In this document: positions 1 through 8,046 of the stretch, in pieces
Layout of the letters: each line of letters opens with the position of its first letter
How positions within the stretch are numbered: position 1 is the first letter of the stretch
Program-made: the position numbers and the translations under genes
Notes under the pieces: generated by a model
The model's database searches: none
Told to the model about the DNA's origin: nothing
Seen by the model: the letters and a program-made list of their open reading frames with translations, nothing else
Assembly (NCBI GenBank): GCA_038259455.1
Contig: JBBSOT010000012.1
Coordinates: 1 to 33,213, forward strand
Source: CAMYMG01 sp038259455
Lineage (GTDB): Bacteria > Pseudomonadota > Alphaproteobacteria > Rhizobiales > Rhizobiaceae
Direction of reading: 5' to 3'
Length of the DNA stretch: 33,213 nucleotides

Positions 1-1259
1 AGATCGGCTACGACGAATTCATGGACATCGTTGCATCCTCGGCGCCGTCGGTCGGCTACTGCAACACGATGGGCACGGCCACCACCATGAATTCGCTGGC
101 CGAAGCGCTGGGCATGCAGCTCCCCGGATCGGCCGCCATACCGGCGCCTTATCGCGAGCGCGGCCAGATCGCCTATGAAACCGGCAAGCGCATTGTCGAC
201 ATGGTTCACGAGGATCTGAAACCATCGCAGATCATGACCCGCGAGGCGTTCGAGAACGCCATCGTCGTCAACTCGGCCATCGGCGGCTCGACCAACGCGC
301 CGATCCATCTCAATGCAATCGCCCGCCACCTCGGCGTCAAGCTCGACAATGACGACTGGCAGAAGGTCGGCCACAAGATTCCGCTGCTGGTCAATCTCCA
401 GCCCTCGGGCGAGTATCTCGGCGAGGACTATCACCATGCCGGCGGCGTGCCAGCGGTGGTGATGGAACTGATGAAGGGCGGATTGCTGCCCCATCCTGAC
501 GTGCTGACCGTCAACGGCAAGTTGATGAGCGAGAACTGCAAGAGCGTCACCAACGAGAACCCGGAGGTCATCCATCCCGTGACCAAGCCATTGATGGTCG
601 ATGCCGGCTTCATCAACCTTTCGGGCAATCTTTTCGACAGCGCCATCATGAAGAGCAGTGGCGTCTCGCCCGAATTTCGGCAGCGCTACCTGTCCAACCC
701 CAAGGATCCGGAGGCTTTTGAAGGCGTTGCCGTGGTGTTCGAGGGACCCGAAGACTACCATGCCCGCATCGACGATCCCGCAGAAGGCATTGACGAGAAC
801 AGCATCCTGTTCATGCGTGGCGCCGGCCCTGTGGGTTATCCAGGCGGTGCGGAAGTCGTCAACATGCAGCCACCTGCCTACCTCATCAAGAAGGGCATTC
901 ATGCCCTTGCATGCGTCGGCGATGGCCGCCAGTCTGGAACGTCCGGCTCGCCGTCCATCCTCAATGCATCGCCCGAGGCCGCTGTCGGCGGTGGGCTCGC
1001 CCTTGTCAAGACCGGCGACAAGGTGCGCATCGACCTGCGCAAGGGGACGGCCGACATTCTCGTCACGGACGACGAGATCACCCGGCGGCGCGCCGAACTG
1101 CAAAACAGTGGCGGGTTCAAGTATCCCGAGCACCAGACGCCATGGCAGGAAATCCAGCGTGGCATCGTCGATCAGTTCTCGGAAGGCATGGTTCTCAAGC
1201 CGGCGGTGAAGTATCAGGACGTCGCACACACGCGCGGCATGCCGCGCGACAACCACTGA
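1..1259 (+). CDS. IlvD/Edd family dehydratase, probably L-arabinonate type (5' truncated by window edge)
   Basis: C-terminal part (about 419 residues) of an iron-sulphur dehydratase of the IlvD/Edd family. These enzymes remove water from dihydroxy acids or sugar acids to give 2-keto acids. The reading frame is open to the left edge (codons IGYDEF precede the first visible Met at 21), so roughly 150-170 N-terminal residues are missing. Visible landmarks are the GYCNTMGTA segment, whose Cys (codon at 60-62) aligns with a cluster-ligand cysteine, and the GTSGSPS motif near 940-957, which carries the Ser used as catalytic base in this family. The ending HTRGMPRDNH and the wording around GYCNTMG resemble the sugar-acid branch (L-arabinonate or similar pentonate) more than the isoleucine/valine enzyme, but the substrate is inference. 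It converges on the next gene. Confidence 0.88.
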   Translation, partial: IGYDEFMDIVASSAPSVGYCNTMGTATTMNSLAEALGMQLPGSAAIPAPYRERGQIAYETGKRIVDMVHEDLKPSQIMTREAFENAIVVNSAIGGSTNAPIHLNAIARHLGVKLDNDDWQKVGHKIPLLVNLQPSGEYLGEDYHHAGGVPAVVMELMKGGLLPHPDVLTVNGKLMSENCKSVTNENPEVIHPVTKPLMVDAGFINLSGNLFDSAIMKSSGVSPEFRQRYLSNPKDPEAFEGVAVVFEGPEDYHARIDDPAEGIDENSILFMRGAGPVGYPGGAEVVNMQPPAYLIKKGIHALACVGDGRQSGTSGSPSILNASPEAAVGGGLALVKTGDKVRIDLRKGTADILVTDDEITRRRAELQNSGGFKYPEHQTPWQEIQRGIVDQFSEGMVLKPAVKYQDVAHTRGMPRDNH

Positions 1260-1267
1260 CGCATGGA

Positions 1268-1289
1268 GCGCCGGCGGTTACGCCGGCGC
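1268..1289. terminator. GC-rich hairpin between convergent genes
   Basis: Perfect 9-bp inverted repeat, GCGCCGGCG (1268-1276) and CGCCGGCGC (1281-1289), with a 4-base loop. The loop and right arm include the stop codon of the minus-strand gene (1278-1280). No T-run follows on either strand, so classical intrinsic termination is not assured. The position between two convergent genes suggests a bidirectional stop. Confidence 0.4.
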
Positions 1290-1889
1290 GCTCAATCTTG
1301 CTACTTCGACTTCCAGGGCGGCTATCCGCTTGTCGCGTTCTGCCAGGGCCGCAGCCACATCTGATGCTTCGAAGCGCTGCGGAATGTGCTGCGGGCAGTT
1401 GGCATCCCACGCCGTCACGGTGAATAGCATCACCTGTTCGGGTCGTGCGCGGTATCCATCAGGCATCAGCCTGTCGCTCAGTTCCTCGTCGCCTTCCACG
1501 ACCTGGGCTTCGCCCCAGATCTTTACCCGGCGCCTGTTTGCATAGTCGATAAGAAACAGATGCGCCTTGGCGTTCTCCGCAAGGTTTCCAGTCGTGATGT
1601 ATTGCCGGTTCCCGGCGAAATCGACAAAGCCGATTGTCTGATCGTCAATGACCCGCAGAAATCCCGCAGGGCCGCCGCGATGCTGGATATAAGGTTGGCC
1701 TTCGGCATTCACCGTCGCCAGGAAGACGCTCGTCTGGGCCTCGATGAAACTCTTGAGATCGGCAGGGATACGTGTCGCCCAGCCCCCCTTTTCCTCCATG
1801 TGCTGATATCCTTGGCGCGAACCCTTGCGCTGCTGGATTGCCTTGACGGCAGGCGTAAATGCAACATCGCTCGAATAGCTGGAGTTCAT
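1278..1889 (-). CDS. pyridoxamine 5'-phosphate oxidase-like FMN-binding family protein
   Basis: 203-residue protein of the PNPOx split-barrel superfamily (flavin- or F420-binding small oxidoreductases). The core runs from about residue 35 to 150, with FLATVNAEGQPYIQHRGGP, then GFVDFAGNRQYITTGNL and RRVKIWGEAQVV, typical of the flavin-reductase-like split barrel. The C-terminal 25 residues (LAERDKRIAALEVEVARL) look like a short coiled coil. The start is set at 1889 because AGGTG lies about 7 bases upstream; a 15-residue longer version from 1934 is less likely. It diverges from a LysR regulator, the usual arrangement of a LysR target. The substrate is unknown, and the FMN role is known only at family level. 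Confidence 0.85.
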   Translation of the reverse strand: MNSSYSSDVAFTPAVKAIQQRKGSRQGYQHMEEKGGWATRIPADLKSFIEAQTSVFLATVNAEGQPYIQHRGGPAGFLRVIDDQTIGFVDFAGNRQYITTGNLAENAKAHLFLIDYANRRRVKIWGEAQVVEGDEELSDRLMPDGYRARPEQVMLFTVTAWDANCPQHIPQRFEASDVAAALAERDKRIAALEVEVARLSAPA

Positions 1890-1964
1890 CGCGCACCTGT
1901 TTGGCTGGACCGGGTTGACCCCGGCCACAAACAAATAGGCGCTTCCAAAATCTGAAACTATGTA

Positions 1965-1995
1965 CGAATATTGAGAACGATATTACCGATATTCG
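1965..1995. promoter_or_regulatory. inverted repeat, candidate LysR operator
   Basis: Perfect 7-bp inverted repeat, CGAATAT (1965-1971) and ATATTCG (1989-1995), with a 17-base spacer, in the 115-bp gap between the divergent PNPOx-like and lysR genes. The spacer contains a second CGATATT copy that is in direct repeat with the right arm. The right arm abuts the ribosome site of the LysR gene, so binding there could cause autorepression. The assignment to the neighbouring LysR is inference. Confidence 0.45.
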
Positions 1996-2004
1996 GGAGG
2001 CTTG

Positions 2005-2916
2005 ATGGATCGCCTGGATGCCATGTCTGTGCTGCTTGGGGTCGTGGATGCCGGCAGTCTGTCGGGAGGCGCCAGGTTATTGGGGACGCCGCTTTCGACG
2101 GTCAGCCGCAAAATATCGGAACTGGAAGCGCTTCTGGGAACACGCCTTCTCGTTCGGTCGACGCGCCGGATTGTACTTACGGAGGCGGGCTGTTCCTATG
2201 TCGCGGCCTGCAAGCGCATACTGGCAGATGTCGAGGAAGCCGAGCGCGCTGCTGCTGGTGAATACAGTGCACCGAAGGGCGATCTGGCTATCACGGCGCC
2301 CGTGGTTTTCGGCCGGCGCCACGTCCTGCCGCTGGTCGTCGAGTTTCTTGAGATGTACCCCGAAATCGATATCAGGTTGATTCTGGTAGATCGAATGGTC
2401 CACCTGCTGGAAGATCATGTCGATCTCGCTGTGAGGATCGGCTCTTTGCCCGACAGCAGCCTTGTTGCGACCAGACTCGGCGAAATCCGCAGGATCGTTT
2501 GCGGCAGTCCGGCCTACTTCGCACAGCATGGTTTTCCGCAGTCGCTAAGTGACCTATCCGCACATGCCTGCATAACAATGAATGGGCTGACGTCACCTGC
2601 TGCCTGGACCTTTGCCTCAGGCAGGGTCGAAGAGACCGTCGGCGTCCGCTCGCGGCTCACGGTCAACACGGCTGAAGCAGCCATTGATGCAGCGGTTGCC
2701 GGGCTTGGCGTCACGCGCGTCCTGTCCTACCAGGTGGCAAGCATGCAAAGGGCAGGGCTGATCGACATCGTGCTGCGGGATTTCGAGCCGGCACCCTGGC
2801 CGGTCAGCCTTGTCCATGCTGGTCAGGGCCTCTTGCCAATCAAGTTGCGGGCGTTTCTGGATTACGCCGGACCACGCCTCAGATCGGCGCTGTCGCAGGC
2901 AAGTATCGGTCCATGA
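2005..2916 (+). CDS. LysR family transcriptional regulator
   Basis: 303-residue LysR-type regulator of normal family length. The N-terminal winged helix-turn-helix covers about residues 1-60 (SLSGGARLLGTPLSTVSRKISELEALLGTRLLVRSTR). The effector-binding periplasmic-binding-protein-like domain follows from about residue 90, with GDLAITAPVVFGRRHVLP and DLAVRIGSLPDSS. The overall pattern matches the branch that often controls small oxidoreductases next door. ATG at 2005 is chosen, with GGGAGG at 1995-2000; an in-frame TTG at 2002 is too close to that site. It is divergent from the PNPOx-like gene and probably regulates it and itself; the ligand is not predictable. It converges on the mttB-like gene with a 21-bp gap. 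Confidence 0.92.
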   Translation: MDRLDAMSVLLGVVDAGSLSGGARLLGTPLSTVSRKISELEALLGTRLLVRSTRRIVLTEAGCSYVAACKRILADVEEAERAAAGEYSAPKGDLAITAPVVFGRRHVLPLVVEFLEMYPEIDIRLILVDRMVHLLEDHVDLAVRIGSLPDSSLVATRLGEIRRIVCGSPAYFAQHGFPQSLSDLSAHACITMNGLTSPAAWTFASGRVEETVGVRSRLTVNTAEAAIDAAVAGLGVTRVLSYQVASMQRAGLIDIVLRDFEPAPWPVSLVHAGQGLLPIKLRAFLDYAGPRLRSALSQASIGP

Positions 2917-2937
2917 TCGCTTTGAGCTATCTTTGGC

Positions 2938-4527
2938 TCAGTGGCCCATGCCGCTGCGCGGCAGTTTGATCATGTCGCCGAAGCGCAGCCGCAGCCTGTC
3001 ATCCATAGACTTGGGCACGTGGCTGGGGAAGCGCTCGGCCAGGATACGTTTTTTCTCGGCGATGGCGCGACTGAGGATGTCGGGCTTGCCCTTTTCATTC
3101 CATTCCTTGGGAGAGAAGCGGTCGCCGATAGCCGGATAGAAATACTCCGTCTGCATCAGCCTGAGTGTCTGCTCATTACCGAGGTAATGGCCGGGTCCCT
3201 CCATGCAGACCTCGGCGATGGTGTCGATCGACAGGGCCGCGTCGGTGACCTCGATACCGCGCACGCAGCGCTGGCAGTGGCCGAGCATGTCATTGTCGAT
3301 GATCAGACTCTCCAGGCAGAAGCCGAGCAGCGAGGCGTGCATGCCTGCCGATTCATAGACAAGGTTGAGGCCTGACAGCCCGGCCATGACATTTGTAATG
3401 CCCTTTTCGTAGCCTGACTGGATGTCAGGCAGCTTTGAATCGGCCATGCCAGCTGCCGAGCCGCCTGGCAGGTCGTAGAACTGCGCCATCTGCGCGCAGG
3501 CAGCCGTCAGAAGCGCCTGTTCGGCCGAGCCGCCTGACATGGCACCGGTCCTGAGGTCGGAAACGAAGGGCCAGGTGCCGAATATGCAGGGATGACCGGG
3601 AGCGATCGCGTTGACATAGACCAGGCCGGCCAGCACTTCGGCCACGGCCTGCACGACCGCACCGGCGATGGCTGCAGGTGCTGTTGCGCCGGCCTGACCG
3701 GCCGATAGCAGCAGGATCGGTATGCCGCCCTCGACGCAGGCCTCGAGTACGCCACAGGCATCCTCGGCGAATTTCATCGGCGGCACGACAAAGCAGTTGG
3801 AGTTGGAGACGAAAGGCCGCGCGCGGAAATTCTCCTCGCCGCCGGCGATCGCATAGAGCATCTCCAGTGCCGGCGCGACATTCTCGCGCACGGTGAAGCT
3901 GGTGCCGACATGTTTGGACGTACCCATCACGCAGGCATAAAGCGTGTTGAAATCCATCTCGGCCGGATCTGGAATGTCGCGCGGCACCATTGGCCGCTGG
4001 AAGAAGTGGATGTTGTCTAGCCCGTCGACGATTCGCGCCGCGTCATAAATGTCCTGCAGCAGCGATTCCCGGTATTCATGCTTCTCGACGTCGACGAGGT
4101 GAACTGCAGCGCCAGCCGTGCCGTAATGCACGCGTTTGCCCTGGATCAGCATGTCGTGCTTCGGATCCTGGCCGTAGAGCGTGAAGTTGCGGGCCGCGTT
4201 CTTGATCGTCTCCATCACCAAGGCGCGCGGAAACCGGATGCGCCCGTCGGCATCATGGCTTGCGCCGACACGGGTCAGCGCCTCGATGCAACTCGGAATG
4301 GCGTTGGCGAAGCCGACCGTTTCGAGCAGCGTGAGCACCGCTTCATGGATACGGCCAAGGTCGTTGTCGGCGAGCGCCTTGTACGTGCCACCCTCAAGTC
4401 CCGGCCGGATCGGGCGAACATCATCGGCAAGCGGTGCCGCGCGCATGGCCCGGCGCGCCTCACGTCCGCCGGAGCGGCGTGAGCTTCGTTCGACGGCGCC
4501 GTCCAGTTGCTCCAACACAATCGTCAT
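2938..4527 (-). CDS. trimethylamine methyltransferase (MttB/COG5598) family protein, non-pyrrolysine
   Basis: 529-residue member of the MttB superfamily. Characterised relatives move a methyl group from a quaternary amine (trimethylamine with pyrrolysine enzymes, glycine betaine and other betaines with non-pyrrolysine ones) to a corrinoid protein. The TIM-barrel family pattern is clear: HYGTAGAAVHLVD, KHVGTSFTVRENV, LLLSAGQAGATAPAA, GGSAEQALLTAACAQMAQFYDLPGGSAAGM and GPGHYLGNEQT. No in-frame TAG interrupts the gene, so it is not a pyrrolysine enzyme. The start is at 4527 because GGAGG sits 6 bases upstream; the frame stays open to 4638 but that stretch looks non-coding. A MocR regulator lies directly upstream on the same strand, 144 bp away. 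No corrinoid protein or methylcorrinoid:THF methyltransferase is in the window, so its partner must be elsewhere. The substrate is unknown. Confidence 0.9.
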   Translation of the reverse strand: MTIVLEQLDGAVERSSRRSGGREARRAMRAAPLADDVRPIRPGLEGGTYKALADNDLGRIHEAVLTLLETVGFANAIPSCIEALTRVGASHDADGRIRFPRALVMETIKNAARNFTLYGQDPKHDMLIQGKRVHYGTAGAAVHLVDVEKHEYRESLLQDIYDAARIVDGLDNIHFFQRPMVPRDIPDPAEMDFNTLYACVMGTSKHVGTSFTVRENVAPALEMLYAIAGGEENFRARPFVSNSNCFVVPPMKFAEDACGVLEACVEGGIPILLLSAGQAGATAPAAIAGAVVQAVAEVLAGLVYVNAIAPGHPCIFGTWPFVSDLRTGAMSGGSAEQALLTAACAQMAQFYDLPGGSAAGMADSKLPDIQSGYEKGITNVMAGLSGLNLVYESAGMHASLLGFCLESLIIDNDMLGHCQRCVRGIEVTDAALSIDTIAEVCMEGPGHYLGNEQTLRLMQTEYFYPAIGDRFSPKEWNEKGKPDILSRAIAEKKRILAERFPSHVPKSMDDRLRLRFGDMIKLPRSGMGH

Positions 4528-4554
4528 GCCGAACCTCCAACCATTGCCAAAGGC

Positions 4555-4581
4555 TGGTACCGATTGGTCCAGGTTGGACCG
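4555..4581. promoter_or_regulatory. three tandem TGG(T/A)NC repeats, candidate MocR operator for the mttB-like gene
   Basis: Three heptamers start at exactly 10-bp intervals: TGGTACC (4555), TGGTCCA (4565) and TGGACCG (4575). The last two also form the perfect inverted repeat GGTCCA-N3-TGGACC (4566-4580). The array lies 28-54 bases upstream of the mttB-like start codon. The same heptamer recurs before the adjacent mocR gene. MocR/GabR regulators are known to bind short repeated sites on one face of the helix, so this is a good operator candidate. Confidence 0.55.
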
Positions 4582-4671
4582 GCATCGTCCCGCTCTGGCC
4601 GCGACTATGCGCGCGCCATTGGCCGCCAATAGGGCCACCGCGTTCCGTGGAGTGGGCCAGATAAAGAGGCG

Positions 4672-6162
4672 CTATGCGGCGGCCGGTCGCCTGCCAGCCG
4701 CAGTCGCCAGTTCCCGGATGCCGGGTTCGATATGCTGGAGAGCGATCGAAGAGATACCAAGCCGCATGAAGCGCGACGGTTCGCCCGCCCGGTCGAAGAA
4801 GCGATCACCAGGCTCGATGATCACGCTTCGCGCCGCAGCGGCTTCCGCCAGTCCACGTGCATTGATCCCTTGCGGTCCTTCGAGCCAAAGCGAGGCGCCA
4901 CCGGCAGAGTCGGTCGAGCGCCATTCGGGCAGAAAGGCGGAGATCGCCTGCACCAGCCTCTTGCGCCGCTCGTCGAATGCCGACGACAGCCGTCGCACCA
5001 GGGCCTCGTGGTGGCCAAGTGACAGGAACAGGGCGACGGCGCGCTGGTTGTTGGCTGGCGGATGACGCAGCATGAAGCGGCGCAGTGCCCTCAGTTCGGC
5101 AATCAGCCCGGCGTCGGCGACGATGTAGCCAAGCCGCAGCCCGGGAGCCAGCGTCTTTGACATCGAGCCCACATAGATCACCCGCCCGGAGCGATCGAGG
5201 CTCTTCAGCGCCTGCTGAGGCGCTTCGTCGATCAACTGGCTGTCATAGCCGTCCTCGATGATGATCTGGTTGTTCCGGTTGGCACGTGCCAGAAGGTCCG
5301 TCCGGCGCTCGGCGCTCAGTGGTACCATCGTCGGGCAATGGTGGCTGGGGGTCACGAACACAAAGCCGGCGTCGTTGGGAATATCTTTGGTTACAATGCC
5401 TTGGCTATCGACCGGGGTGGCATGAATGTCGGCTCCCGCAAGCCGGAAGATCGACCGTGCGTCAGGATAACCGGGATCTTCCATTGCCACTTTCGAGCCC
5501 TTGGACATCAAGAGATTCGCCAGCATGTAAAGTGCGTTCTGGGCGCCGAGCGTTACGATGATCTCGTCGGGGTTGGCGAATATGCCGCGCCGCGGCAGCA
5601 GCCGCGCCTGGATCTGTTCGATCAGCAGCGGATCATCGCGGTCGACCATGTCGGCCGCCCAATTGCGGATTTCCAGAACGGCCAACGCCATGCGGTTGCA
5701 TTCGCGCCACTCGGCAGTCGGAAAGAGCGCCGGGTCGAACTGGCCGTAGACAAACGGGTAGGAGGATTTGATCCAGTTCTGCTGGGCTGCCGGAGCAGGC
5801 ATGTCACTGGCTGCGATCTGGCGCCGCGCCTTCCAGTCAATCTCGTTGACATTATCGGCCTTCTGTTGCGGCTTTGCCGGGGTTGCCAGAACCTCGGGGT
5901 TTACGAAATGACCACGGCGCTCGCGCGCAATCAGAAAGCCCTGGTCGACCAGCTGCTGGAATGCCAGCACTACCGTTCCGCGCGCCACGCCAAGCTTCTC
6001 GGCAAGGATCCGGCATGAAGGAAGCGGCATGGACGCGGCAATCTGTCGGTCCAGGATCGCGGCGACAATTGCCTGCCTGATCTGCGCCTGCAGAGTCTGT
6101 CCGGACTCAGCCGAAATGTGGAACAGGCCGGACCAGATGGCTGCGTCGTTTCGCTGTGGCAT
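4672..6162 (-). CDS. MocR/GabR-type regulator (GntR winged helix fused to PLP aminotransferase fold)
   Basis: 496 residues, the usual MocR length. Residues about 20-90 form a GntR-type winged helix-turn-helix (MPLPSCRILAEKLGVARGTVVLAFQQLVDQGFL). Residues about 130-490 are a class I aminotransferase fold. The PLP-binding lysine is Lys336 in SMSKTLAPGLRLGY, and the PLP-contacting Asp is in EDGYD (303-307). These regulators use PLP with an amine ligand to sense, not to transaminate. The start at 6162 has AGGAG about 7 bases upstream. The gene precedes the mttB-like gene on the same strand, and TGGTCCA-type repeats occur before both. I infer that it controls that gene and itself. The effector is unknown. 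Confidence 0.93.
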   Translation of the reverse strand: MPQRNDAAIWSGLFHISAESGQTLQAQIRQAIVAAILDRQIAASMPLPSCRILAEKLGVARGTVVLAFQQLVDQGFLIARERRGHFVNPEVLATPAKPQQKADNVNEIDWKARRQIAASDMPAPAAQQNWIKSSYPFVYGQFDPALFPTAEWRECNRMALAVLEIRNWAADMVDRDDPLLIEQIQARLLPRRGIFANPDEIIVTLGAQNALYMLANLLMSKGSKVAMEDPGYPDARSIFRLAGADIHATPVDSQGIVTKDIPNDAGFVFVTPSHHCPTMVPLSAERRTDLLARANRNNQIIIEDGYDSQLIDEAPQQALKSLDRSGRVIYVGSMSKTLAPGLRLGYIVADAGLIAELRALRRFMLRHPPANNQRAVALFLSLGHHEALVRRLSSAFDERRKRLVQAISAFLPEWRSTDSAGGASLWLEGPQGINARGLAEAAAARSVIIEPGDRFFDRAGEPSRFMRLGISSIALQHIEPGIRELATAAGRRPAAA

Positions 6163-6192
6163 AATGCGCTCCTCTGCATCCAGACGTCATTC

Positions 6193-6287
6193 TGGACCAG
6201 CAAGTTGTAAGTCTGGTCCAACGCGTTGCGCCAATGAATTTTTCTGATTGTTATGATCTATGCCAGTGATGCATGTCGTCTGGTCCA
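6193..6287. promoter_or_regulatory. TGGTCCA repeats upstream of mocR, candidate autoregulatory operator
   Basis: TGGACCA (6193-6199) and TGGTCCA (6214-6220) form a perfect inverted repeat with starts 21 bp apart, just upstream of the mocR start codon. A 10-base direct repeat GTCTGGTCCA occurs at 6211-6220 and again at 6278-6287. A related TCTGGTCC lies within the first codons of mocR (complement of 6130-6137). The whole 6163-6400 gap separates divergent mocR and pgi, so the rightmost copy could also affect pgi. No confident -35/-10 pair is called here. Confidence 0.5.
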
Positions 6288-6400
6288 GGAGCTGCATCGG
6301 CCAGGATGAGACAATTCCGCATGAAGAACGCGCCTGAACCTTCGCGCGGGCGCCTTTCTCCTTTAGTGTGACTCAAACCCTTTTCTATGGAGTCAGACCA

Positions 6401-8041
6401 GTGGCAGACTTGTCCTTTGAAGCGCGGCTTGCTGCGTTGCGCGATCACCATGCGCAGGCTCCAGCCGATATGAGGCTCGCATTCGCGTCGGATCCGGAGC
6501 GATTCGAACGATTCTCCGCCTCCGTCGGTGACTTCCTCTTCGATTGGTCCAAATGTGCAGTCGATGAAGAGACGATGCGTCTGCTTTGGGATCTCGCGCT
6601 AGCCGCCGACCTCCCCAAGCGCCGCAAGGCCATGTTCGATGGCGACAAGATCAACGTGACTGAGAACCGTGCGGTGCTGCACACAGCACTTCGCGCCCCG
6701 CGCGGCGGCAAGCTGGTTGTTGATGGGGAGGATGTCATCGCGCAGGTGCATGCCGTGCTCGACGCGATGGCCGCGTTTTCCGATGCCGTGCGAACCGGCA
6801 AGGCGACAGGTGCAACAGGCAAGAAAATAACCGATATCGTTAACATCGGCATCGGTGGATCGGACCTGGGTCCGGCCATGGCAACGCTGGCGCTCGCACC
6901 CTGGCACGACGGTCCGCGCACCCATTACGTTTCCAATGTCGACGGGGCCCATATCCATGACACGCTGAAGGGTCTCAACCCCGAGACCACGCTTTTCATC
7001 ATCGCTTCCAAGACCTTCACCACCATCGAAACGATGACCAATGCCGAGACGGCCCGCAAATGGGTTGAGACTGCGCTGGGCAGTGCCGCGACGGCCATGC
7101 ATTTCGCTGCCGTCTCCACCGCGCTCGACAAGGTTGATGCGTTCGGTATTGCGCGGGACCGTGTTTTCGGTTTCTGGGATTGGGTCGGTGGCCGCTATTC
7201 GCTATGGGGCGCCATCGGCCTGCCGATCATGATCGCGGTTGGAGCCGACAATTTCCGGGACTTCCTGGCCGGAGCGCATGCCATGGACGAGCATTTCCAA
7301 TCCGCGCCGCTGGAAAGGAACCTGCCTGTTCTGCTGGGACTGATCGGCTACTGGCACCGCGTCATCTGTGGCTATCCGTCACGCGCCGTCATTCCCTACG
7401 ACCAGCGACTATCGCGGTTTCCGGCCTACCTTCAGCAGCTCGACATGGAATCGAACGGCAAGCGCGTGACGCTCGACGGCACGGCAGCCACAACGCCGAC
7501 AGGACCGCTCGTATGGGGCGAACCCGGCACCAATGGACAGCACGCTTTCTTCCAGCTTTTGCACCAGGGAACCGACATAATTCCCGTCGAGTTCCTTGCG
7601 GCAGCCGAGGGTCACGAGCCCGATCTGCGCCACCAGCACGACCTCTTGCTGGCCAATGTTCTGGCCCAGTCCGCCGCTTTGATGAAGGGCCGTACACTCG
7701 AAGAGGCGCGCGCCCAGATGCTGGCCAAGGGCATGGAAGCCGCAGAAGTCGACCGAATCGCGCCACACCGGGTGTTCACCGGCAACCGGCCGTCGGTGAC
7801 GCTGATCTACAAAATGCTTGATCCGCATACATTCGGACGGTTGATCGCGCTCTATGAACATCGGGTTTTCGTGGAGGGTGTGCTTTTCGGCATCAACTCC
7901 TTCGACCAGTGGGGTGTCGAACTCGGCAAGGAACTGGCGACAGGCCTGCTTCCTGTTGTCGAGGGCAAGCAGGACGCTTCCTCAACGGATGCCTCGACAG
8001 GCGGCCTCGTGCGCCATATCCATGGCTTGCGCGGGGAGTAA
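6401..8041 (+). CDS. pgi: glucose-6-phosphate isomerase
   Basis: Interconverts glucose 6-phosphate and fructose 6-phosphate in the cytoplasm. 546 residues, normal for bacterial Pgi. Both family signatures are present: DWVGGRYSLWGAIG near residue 260 and FGINSFDQWGVELGKELA near 500. By alignment to known isomerases the catalytic residues are Glu350 (in DMESNGK), His381 (in NGQHAFFQ) and Lys510 (in VELGKE). All are intact. The start is a GTG at 6401 with GGAG at 6389-6392; a longer version from GTG 6368 lacks a good ribosome site. It is followed after 5 bp by a HAD phosphatase gene, suggesting one transcript. Confidence 0.97.
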   Translation: MADLSFEARLAALRDHHAQAPADMRLAFASDPERFERFSASVGDFLFDWSKCAVDEETMRLLWDLALAADLPKRRKAMFDGDKINVTENRAVLHTALRAPRGGKLVVDGEDVIAQVHAVLDAMAAFSDAVRTGKATGATGKKITDIVNIGIGGSDLGPAMATLALAPWHDGPRTHYVSNVDGAHIHDTLKGLNPETTLFIIASKTFTTIETMTNAETARKWVETALGSAATAMHFAAVSTALDKVDAFGIARDRVFGFWDWVGGRYSLWGAIGLPIMIAVGADNFRDFLAGAHAMDEHFQSAPLERNLPVLLGLIGYWHRVICGYPSRAVIPYDQRLSRFPAYLQQLDMESNGKRVTLDGTAATTPTGPLVWGEPGTNGQHAFFQLLHQGTDIIPVEFLAAAEGHEPDLRHQHDLLLANVLAQSAALMKGRTLEEARAQMLAKGMEAAEVDRIAPHRVFTGNRPSVTLIYKMLDPHTFGRLIALYEHRVFVEGVLFGINSFDQWGVELGKELATGLLPVVEGKQDASSTDASTGGLVRHIHGLRGE

Positions 8042-8046
8042 ACGAT

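Noticed and set aside
2923..2940. TGAGC/GCTCA hairpin between lysR and the mttB-like gene
   Set aside because: Only 5 bp of stem, an 8-base loop and no T-run; too weak to call a terminator.
2938..4527. Pyrrolysine (in-frame TAG) in the mttB-like gene
   Set aside because: The frame is uninterrupted from start to stop and the terminal stop is TGA, so there is no sign of amber readthrough.
4528..4638. 37-residue N-terminal extension of the mttB-like protein
   Set aside because: A GGAGG ribosome site 6 bases before 4527 fixes the start, and the extension would read through the phased repeats and probable promoter.
4181..5065. 294-codon plus-strand frame across the mttB-like/mocR junction
   Set aside because: Low-complexity Arg/Ser product that overlaps two real genes and the operator region; no ribosome site.
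6369..6395. TGACTC...GAGTCA inverted repeat before pgi
   Set aside because: A 6-bp arm with a 15-base spacer is weak, it overlaps the pgi ribosome site, and nothing links it to a known regulator.
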